Source: Phyllobacteriaceae bacterium (lineage in GTDB: Bacteria > Pseudomonadota > Alphaproteobacteria > Rhizobiales > Rhizobiaceae). Taken from it: a DNA stretch of 61,517 bases. The position numbers and the translations under genes were made by a program. The stretch spans positions 1-61,517 of the forward strand of contig JAMLIH010000012.1 of the NCBI GenBank assembly GCA_023954255.1. Direction: 5' to 3'. Positions within the stretch are counted from its first letter, which is position 1. Every line of letters begins with the position of its first letter. This document shows, in pieces, positions 56,961 to 61,517 of this stretch. The notes under the pieces are model-generated. The model was not told the DNA's origin. It did not search any database and saw nothing but the letters and a program-made list of their open reading frames with translations.

Positions 56961-57494
56961 TTCATCACGGCAGATTTAAAAAGTCGTTGTTTTTCATGTT
57001 CTTAGACTGGCGGCGAAGGCACCGCGCCGCATGCACAGGCGTTTGGCGCGCGGCTTTTCTTCCGCCAAAAGGGAGGAGCATTTCGCCAGTATTCGGATTT
57101 GCCGCAAAATGCGGCAGGAAATGCCCATTTGCGCGCCATTGGGTTGCCCGAAAAATTTGCATGACGCCTAAATATTATGCAGTTGTGGCGCCGCCTTGCG
57201 GGAAGCCGGTTCTTTCGGGGGGGGGCAGACTGCAGAACCTGCAGGGTTCGGAGCCGGCAGTGTCCGGAGCCGGCGGGGGCGGGCTGCCGCTATGCGGCGG
57301 GAGGCGGCAGTCGGCAAACCTGACGCAGCAGCTGACAAGAAACCACGTGGGGGCGCCGGCTGGTTAACCCTGCGCGTCAAGGTTAATGCGATGCATTTGA
57401 TGCGAATGCGGTTTCAATTTGCTAGAAAGGCGTCGGACAAGGGAAGGTGGCCTTTAACCCACATGAGCCGGCGCAGCCGGTTTGGAAGGCCCCC
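56961..57494. other. Intergenic region upstream of the small membrane protein
   Basis: About 530 bases with no credible gene. It contains a run of nine G (57217-57225), a CTGCAG/CTGCAG pair around 57231-57245, and a very GC-rich stretch at 57240-57310 that can fold but has no T-run. Frames crossing it show no family similarity. Confidence 0.4.
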
Positions 57495-57647
57495 ATGCGT
57501 TTGATTGCCATTCTCGCCGTTTTGCTGTGCGTCGCGGTTCTTGCCGGCGCCTTTCCGCCGGAGCTTGCCGTTCTGGGCATTCCCTACACCGTTGTCGTCG
57601 CCATGGTGGCGGCATCGGCGTTCGTCTACATCCTGTCTCGGGACTGA
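57495..57647 (+). CDS. Small hydrophobic membrane protein
   Basis: 50 residues from ATG 57495, with GGAAGG five bases before it. Two hydrophobic segments (MRLIAILAVLLCVAVLAGAF and GIPYTVVVAMVAASAFVYIL) make a probable two-helix inner-membrane protein ending in SRD. An in-frame GTG at 57447 would add 16 residues (MAFNPHEPAQPVWKAP). No family is recognised and the function is unknown. It converges with lexA. Confidence 0.5.
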   Translation: MRLIAILAVLLCVAVLAGAFPPELAVLGIPYTVVVAMVAASAFVYILSRD

Positions 57648-57751
57648 GCCCGAAAGCGACCGTTCACCGCCAGACCGGGTCGGGACAGGCCGGATCCGGA
57701 GCACCGGGGCTCATATCGCCGTCCGGTCCCGGCCGTGTGCCCGGCAAAGCC

Positions 57752-58573
57752 TCAATACTTGCGCACGAGGCCTGCGAGTTTGCCCTGGATGCGGACACGG
57801 TCTGCCGGTAGGATGCGGGTCTCGTAGGCCGGGTTGGCCGCTTCGAGCGCGATCTTGCCGTCCTGGCGGCGGAAGCGCTTGAGGGTTGCCTCCTCCTCAT
57901 CCACGAGCGCGACGACGATGTCGCCGGCATTGGCAGAGGGGGTTTCCTGGATGATGACGGTGTCGCCATCGAGAATGCCGGCTTCGATCATCGAATCGCC
58001 CTGGACTTCCAGCGCGAAATGTCGGCCCATGCCGATCATCGAGGGCGGCACGGCGAGACGACGGGTAACTTCCTGAATGGCGGCAATGGGAACGCCTGCG
58101 GCGATGCGGCCCATGACAGGGACCTCGAAACCGGCTGCGGATTCCTCTTCAAGGCCGCCGCCGGCAGCAGCGCTTTCGCCCGAGGACCGGAAGCGCGCGG
58201 CGATCCCGCCGCGGCGCTCGCCGAAGGCGACCTCCGTGACGTTGTTGCGGCCGGAAGCAGGATGCGCATTTGTTTCAGACAGCCCGCCCTCGATGACGCC
58301 GAAGCCTTTTGCAGGGCCGGCAGCAACGCCGGAAGCAGCACTTCTGGCAGTATCGTATCCATCGGGAAGCTTGATGACTTCCAGCGCGCGGGCCCGGTTT
58401 GGCAGGCGGCGGATGAAACCGCGTTCCTCGAGCGCGGTGATCAGCCGGTGAATGCCCGATTTCGACTTCAGCGACAGCGCGTCCTTCATCTCGTCGAAGG
58501 AGGGGGGAATGCCTTCTTCCTGCAGACGGGCATGGATCAGCATCAGCAGTTCGTGCTGTTTGCGGGTGAGCAT
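57752..58573 (-). CDS. lexA: SOS repressor LexA
   Basis: Represses DNA-damage genes and cleaves itself when RecA is activated. About 273 residues from ATG 58573 ([20 protein letters not shown]), with GGGAGA upstream. The N-terminal winged helix covers about 1-72 ([20 protein letters not shown]). The C-terminal S24 domain has the Ala-Gly cleavage site in [11 protein letters not shown], the catalytic Ser in [13 protein letters not shown] and the Lys in EEATLKRF. The linker (about 75-150, rich in Gly, Ala and Ser) makes the protein about 30 residues longer than typical rhizobial LexA. Overlapping SOS boxes upstream imply autorepression. Confidence 0.96.
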   Translation of the reverse strand: MLTRKQHELLMLIHARLQEEGIPPSFDEMKDALSLKSKSGIHRLITALEERGFIRRLPNRARALEVIKLPDGYDTARSAASGVAAGPAKGFGVIEGGLSETNAHPASGRNNVTEVAFGERRGGIAARFRSSGESAAAGGGLEEESAAGFEVPVMGRIAAGVPIAAIQEVTRRLAVPPSMIGMGRHFALEVQGDSMIEAGILDGDTVIIQETPSANAGDIVVALVDEEEATLKRFRRQDGKIALEAANPAYETRILPADRVRIQGKLAGLVRKY

Positions 58574-58615
58574 CGCGATTCTCCCGGTTGGCGAAATTTC
58601 CGGGATACATAACAT

Positions 58616-58641
58616 GTTCCTTACATGTTCTGCAAGTGTTC
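58616..58641 (-). promoter_or_regulatory. Overlapping LexA boxes upstream of lexA
   Basis: GTTC at 58616-58619, 58627-58630 and 58638-58641, each separated by exactly seven bases, so two GTTC-N7-GTTC sites share the middle half-site. GTTC-N7-GTTC is the known LexA operator of alphaproteobacteria. The array lies 43 bases before the lexA start codon, where a repressor would block transcription. Confidence 0.88.
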
Positions 58642-58959
58642 ATATATTTATTGCCGATTTCGTGTGGATTCGACCGTGGATGTTAAGCCGGCGGGAAGGC
58701 TTCGGGCGGTTTTGTGGCGGGGTGACTTTCATCCTTCAGGGCGCGGGGACCGGGAATCGAGTTCCGAGAGTGTTCGGCTCCAGATTTCGGGTTCGCACCC
58801 CACGAAGAGGCAGGAGCGGCTCCGCGTTTCAGTGCGAGAGAAGAACAGGTGCGAGGAAGGTCGGGTGCGCCAGCACCGTGCATGGGGAAGGGGCTGTCCG
58901 CGGCCTGCGCCGCCGCTTCTTTCATTCCATTTCAAAGCTGTCTGTAGGGTATACATGCG
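58642..58959. other. Intergenic region between the lexA operator and the IS element
   Basis: About 320 bases with no gene that I can support. A tRNA-like GGGTTCGCACCCC at about 58788-58800 does not extend to a T-arm or cloverleaf. Confidence 0.4.
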
Positions 58960-58967
58960 GTAGCTAT
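58960..58967. repeat. Target site duplication, left (GTAGCTAT)
   Basis: GTAGCTAT at 58960-58967 is repeated exactly at 60469-60476 on the other side of the IS element. Eight bases is the duplication length of IS1595-family elements. The rejoined target reads ATGCG-GTAGCTAT-CGCAT, an imperfect 18-bp palindrome. Confidence 0.85.
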
Positions 58968-59016
58968 CGGATATATCCCCTTGAAACATGTAAGTGAATA
59001 TGCTATATAATTTGGC

Positions 59017-59892
59017 ATGAAACGCTCAATCACCATTGCCGAATTCAACACCCGTTTTCCTGACGATGATGTGTGTCTGGAACACTTGATGCGCACCCGT
59101 TACGGTGACCGTCACGAATGCCCCTCTTGCGGGAAATCAGCCCACTATTACCGTGTGAAGTCGCGCCGCTCTTACGAGTGCGAATACTGTGGCAAACAAG
59201 TCTATCCAACTGCAGGAACACCCTTTGAAGCAACCAGAACCCCGCTGAAAAGCTGGTTTTTTGTCATGTTCCTGTTCACCACTTCACGCAATGGCGTGTC
59301 AGCCAAGGAGGTGGAACGCACCATCGGCGTGACGTATAAAACCGCGTGGCGCATGTGCAATCTGATCCGTCAGTACATGGGGTATCTGGACGGTGACTCC
59401 CCTCTTGGCGGCCCCGGTCGCGGTATTGTCGAGGCTGACAAGGCTTTTATTGGCGGCAAGGACAAGCAGGGCCATGATGACAAGGCAATCGTTCTTGGCA
59501 TGGTTGAGCGCGGCTATGATGTGGTTACTCGCGTCATTCCTTCACGCCGTGCTAACGCCGTAATGCCTGCGGTCTATCAAACGGTGCGGCCCAATACCCG
59601 ACTCGCAACTGACGAAGCCTTGGCTTTTCGGGAGGCGGGCGAAACCTACCGTCACGCAACGGTCAACCATGCGAAAAAGGTATGGGTGGCCGGTCCCGGA
59701 AACGAAGTCCACACAAACAACATCGAAGCCTTCTGGGGCAATGTTAAGAGGTCGATTTCGGGGACATACGTTTGGGTTTCGAAGAAGTACCTGCAGACGT
59801 ACCTTTGGGAGTTTGAGTTCCGCTATAATTGGCGGAAGTCCCCTTACGCGATGTTTGAGACGATGATTGGCGGATTTCAGAAAGCGGTTTAG
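59017..59892 (+). CDS. IS1595-family transposase
   Basis: 291 residues. The N-terminal zinc ribbon has CPSC (about 33-36) and CEYC (about 53-56). The DDE-type domain of ISXO2-like transposases follows: VEADKAFIGGKDKQGHDDKA with the first acidic residue, TDEALAFREAG with the second, and NNIEAFWGNVKRSISGTYVW with the third catalytic position. It is full length with no stop or frameshift. It starts 49 bases inside the left end. The family uses cut-and-paste or copy-out transposition with 8-bp target duplications, as seen here. Confidence 0.93.
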   Translation: MKRSITIAEFNTRFPDDDVCLEHLMRTRYGDRHECPSCGKSAHYYRVKSRRSYECEYCGKQVYPTAGTPFEATRTPLKSWFFVMFLFTTSRNGVSAKEVERTIGVTYKTAWRMCNLIRQYMGYLDGDSPLGGPGRGIVEADKAFIGGKDKQGHDDKAIVLGMVERGYDVVTRVIPSRRANAVMPAVYQTVRPNTRLATDEALAFREAGETYRHATVNHAKKVWVAGPGNEVHTNNIEAFWGNVKRSISGTYVWVSKKYLQTYLWEFEFRYNWRKSPYAMFETMIGGFQKAV

Positions 59893-59934
59893 TCGCCATC
59901 GCGTGCAGTAGCTGTTCAAACTTCTTATTTGAAT

Positions 59935-60456
59935 TCATTTCTTTGCCCCCCCGCGACCGACATTTTGTTTGCGTTGCCTGGGCTTTGCATCTTCCTTAAG
60001 GGCAGCCTCCGTGCGCTCCCAAGCAATGCTTGCGCGATGTAAAAGCTCTTTAGATTCCTTCACGTTTTGTTCAATCTCTTCATGTTCTTTTCGCATAATT
60101 TTATGTAGAGTTTTCATCTCAAATAATGCTGGAATATGAAAAAGTAAATATAAACCCAAGGCAATTGGCAGAACATAATTTGAAAATATGAAGAAATAAT
60201 ACATATTGTTGCCAAAAAATGGCTGATTACTCCAAACATTGTAAAATGGCCAAACGACATTGCTGAACACCAGCCCCACGAGTATCAGTGGGACGCAGAT
60301 TAGTAGCATCCATACAAAAAACTTTGCCGCTCGCTTCCCAGCATATTTCTCTATGCTGCGGACAAGCCCCTCTGTGACGTCAAGCATGATTTCAACCACC
60401 ATCCAAATCGCGAATGACAGCCGATCTATAGCATATCTTTCTTTACATGTCTGCAA
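59935..60456 (-). CDS. IS passenger: two-helix membrane protein with coiled-coil tail
   Basis: 173 residues, low GC, carried inside the IS1595 element and convergent with the transposase. Two strong membrane helices are present (FFVWMLLICVPLILVGLVFS near 47-66 and FIFSNYVLPIALGLYLLFHI near 88-108). A charged, probably coiled-coil segment (MRKEHEEIEQNVKESKELLH) and a basic tail ending GRGGAKK follow. The start may be internal (Met near 60402 or 60387), because 60456 lies in the terminal repeat. I recognise no family. Passenger genes are known in some IS1595 groups. Confidence 0.6.
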   Translation of the reverse strand: MQTCKERYAIDRLSFAIWMVVEIMLDVTEGLVRSIEKYAGKRAAKFFVWMLLICVPLILVGLVFSNVVWPFYNVWSNQPFFGNNMYYFFIFSNYVLPIALGLYLLFHIPALFEMKTLHKIMRKEHEEIEQNVKESKELLHRASIAWERTEAALKEDAKPRQRKQNVGRGGAKK

Positions 60457-60468
60457 GGGATATATCCG

Positions 60469-60476
60469 GTAGCTAT
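60469..60476. repeat. Target site duplication, right (GTAGCTAT)
   Basis: Exact copy of 58960-58967 directly outside the right end of the IS1595 element. Confidence 0.85.
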
Positions 60477-60482
60477 CGCATG

Positions 60483-60497
60483 GAACGTGACAGGAAC
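60483..60497 (+). promoter_or_regulatory. LexA box upstream of recA
   Basis: GAAC-GTGACAG-GAAC, the reverse-strand form of GTTC-N7-GTTC, with exact spacing. It lies 15 bases beyond the right end of the IS1595 element, about 40 bases upstream of the recA -35 candidate and 298 bases before the recA start codon. It is probably part of SOS control of recA. Confidence 0.75.
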
Positions 60498-60536
60498 AAA
60501 ATTCGATAATTGTTTTATTTCAGCTGGTTGCGGCCA

Positions 60537-60566
60537 TTGACAAAACGAGAACAAAACTGGTACATT
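60537..60566 (+). promoter_or_regulatory. recA promoter candidate with second LexA-like site
   Basis: TTGACA (60537-60542), 18 bases, TACATT (60561-60566). The spacer holds GAAC-AAAACTG-GTAC (60549-60563), one mismatch from a GAAC-N7-GAAC LexA box, so LexA bound here would cover the promoter. Confidence 0.55.
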
Positions 60567-60638
60567 TAACCGAGGCCTGAATTCCTCACCATTCCGGTGT
60601 TCCGGCTGCGGTCTTTTGGACCGGTTGCCGGATTACAG

Positions 60639-60710
60639 CCCGCAGGGTTCTGCCTTGCGGGAACGGGTCCGGCTTGTCCGGTGCTGGCCAGTACTGGCGA
60701 GTACTGGAGG
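60639..60710 (+). repeat. Hairpin and 10-bp tandem repeats in the recA leader
   Basis: A stem-loop CCCGCAGG/CCTTGCGGG (60639-60661) is followed by three 10-bp units GTGCTGGCCA, GTACTGGCGA and GTACTGGAGG (60681-60710). Both lie in the presumed 5' untranslated leader of recA, which would be about 220 bases long. Confidence 0.55.
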
Positions 60711-60794
60711 GTGCCGCCGGAAAAAGGGATGGCGGGGAGGGATGGAAAGGCCACTTGAAAAGTCTATGCGGCAACCGGGAAGGATGATAACCCC

Positions 60795-61517
60795 ATGGCA
60801 CAGAATTCATTGCGTCTGGTAGAGGACAACACGGTGGACAAGTCGAAAGCGCTGGATGCGGCGCTCAGCCAGATCGAGCGGGCCTTCGGCAAGGGCTCGA
60901 TCATGAAGCTCGGCAAGAACGAGCAGGTGGTGGAGATCGAAACCGTGTCGACCGGCTCGCTGGGGCTCGACATCGCGCTTGGTGTCGGCGGATTGCCCAA
61001 GGGGCGCATCGTCGAGATTTACGGGCCTGAATCCTCCGGCAAGACGACAATGACGCTGCATGTGATTGCCGAGGCGCAGAAGAAGGGCGGTATCTGCGCC
61101 TTCATCGATGCCGAACATGCGCTCGATCCCGTCTATGCCCGCAAGCTGGGCGTCAACCTGGAAGACCTGCTGATCTCGCAGCCCGATACCGGGGAACAGG
61201 CGCTGGAAATCGCCGACACGCTGGTACGCTCGGGCGCCGTCGACGTGCTGGTGATCGATTCGGTGGCGGCGCTGACGCCACGGGCCGAAATCGAGGGAGA
61301 GATGGGCGATTCGCTGCCCGGCCTGCAGGCAAGGCTGATGAGCCAGGCATTGAGGAAACTCACCGCCTCGATCTCGCGTTCGAACACCATGGTGATCTTC
61401 ATCAACCAGATCCGCATGAAGATCGGCGTCATGTTCGGCTCACCGGAAACGACGACGGGCGGCAATGCGCTGAAATTCTATTCCTCCGTTCGCCTCGACA
61501 TCCGCCGTATCGGCGCG
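60795..61517 (+). CDS. recA: Recombinase RecA, 3' end outside the window
   Basis: DNA strand-exchange protein and co-protease for LexA cleavage. The first 241 codons are present without a stop; the gene runs off the window. It starts [20 protein letters not shown] at ATG 60795. Conserved parts are [15 protein letters not shown], Walker [15 protein letters not shown] near residues 76-89, the EAQ[10 protein letters not shown] region, Walker [15 protein letters not shown], and loop 2 [20 protein letters not shown]. Together with lexA, only about 2.2 kb away and separated from it by the IS element, it forms the core of the SOS response. Confidence 0.98.
   Translation, partial: MAQNSLRLVEDNTVDKSKALDAALSQIERAFGKGSIMKLGKNEQVVEIETVSTGSLGLDIALGVGGLPKGRIVEIYGPESSGKTTMTLHVIAEAQKKGGICAFIDAEHALDPVYARKLGVNLEDLLISQPDTGEQALEIADTLVRSGAVDVLVIDSVAALTPRAEIEGEMGDSLPGLQARLMSQALRKLTASISRSNTMVIFINQIRMKIGVMFGSPETTTGGNALKFYSSVRLDIRRIGA

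Larger units (their letters stand above)
58968..60468. mobile_element. Complete IS1595-family insertion sequence with passenger gene
   Basis: 1501 bp. The left end is CGGATATATCCCCTTGAAAC and the right end, read inward, is CGGATATATCCCTTGCAGAC. The two continue to match through ACATGTAA and ATATGCTATA, giving terminal inverted repeats of about 40 bases with several mismatches. An exact 8-bp duplication flanks it. It holds the transposase (59017-59892, plus) and a convergent passenger gene (59935-60456, minus). The right half is A/T-rich compared with the chromosome. Both ends and the transposase look intact, so the element may be recently active. Confidence 0.9.

Noticed and set aside
58780-58810. 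tRNA-like GGGTTCGCACCCC between lexA and the IS element
   Set aside because: The T-stem does not extend to five pairs and no acceptor, anticodon or D arm could be found around it.
58625-58963. Small genes on either strand between lexA and the IS element
   Set aside because: Arg/Ser/Gly-rich shadow composition, no ribosome binding site and no recognisable similarity.

Overview
The window is about 61.5 kb of GC-rich DNA from an alphaproteobacterium, most likely of the order Hyphomicrobiales (Rhizobiales). The basis is gene content (CckA, IalB, SapC-family, SdhE beside mfd, glnB-glnA, a DUF502-recG junction), direct-repeat LexA boxes of the GTTC-N7-GTTC type, and short two-hairpin intergenic repeats that resemble rhizobial RIME elements. 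I cannot name the genus.

Layout. 1-1813: rpsD and ttcA. 2011-8121: a PotABCD-type ABC transporter, whose ATPase gene carries two indels, followed by a clear creatinase gene; a 22-bp palindrome sits in front of the operon. 8308-12915: a DUF1194 protein, ferredoxin-NADP reductase, a CcdA-type thiol-redox membrane protein, a bile-acid/sodium-symporter-family permease and a Crp/Fnr-type regulator. 12916-32065: a two-partner secretion locus with a 4919-residue TpsA-type exoprotein (about a quarter of the window), its TpsB outer-membrane transporter, then a duplicated DUF4177-like protein, an IalB-family protein and a SapC-family protein, all on the same strand. 32181-34592: a SulP transporter and two small, possibly decayed genes in a repeat-containing interval.

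34838-49285 is a conserved housekeeping block: glmU, glmS, DUF502, recG, sdhE, mfd, an isolated FliO-like gene and cckA. 49297-54311 is a catabolic cluster: ArgE-like deacetylase, ectoine-hydrolase-like M24 enzyme (DoeA/EutD) and a DadA/PuuB-like FAD oxidase on the minus strand, with a divergent HisC-like aminotransferase. 54499-56760: a small secreted protein, then glnB-glnA (minus) with a sigma-54 promoter candidate and a strong terminator. 57495-61517: a small membrane protein, lexA with overlapping SOS boxes, a complete 1501-bp IS1595-family element with terminal inverted repeats, 8-bp target duplication and a passenger membrane-protein gene, and finally recA, cut by the window end.

The strongest candidate for something little described is the giant exoprotein locus at 13440-32065. 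The TpsA carries roughly three dozen copies of an Ile/Val-Gly-His motif spaced on average about 104 residues apart, embedded in glycine/aspartate-rich predicted beta-helix, with two inserted helical segments, a run of DxDxDG-like calcium-binding motifs and one cysteine pair near the C-terminus. Second-tier items are the creatinase/ABC operon, the DoeA-like cluster without a recognisable DoeB, and the IS1595 element inserted next to an SOS box between lexA and recA.
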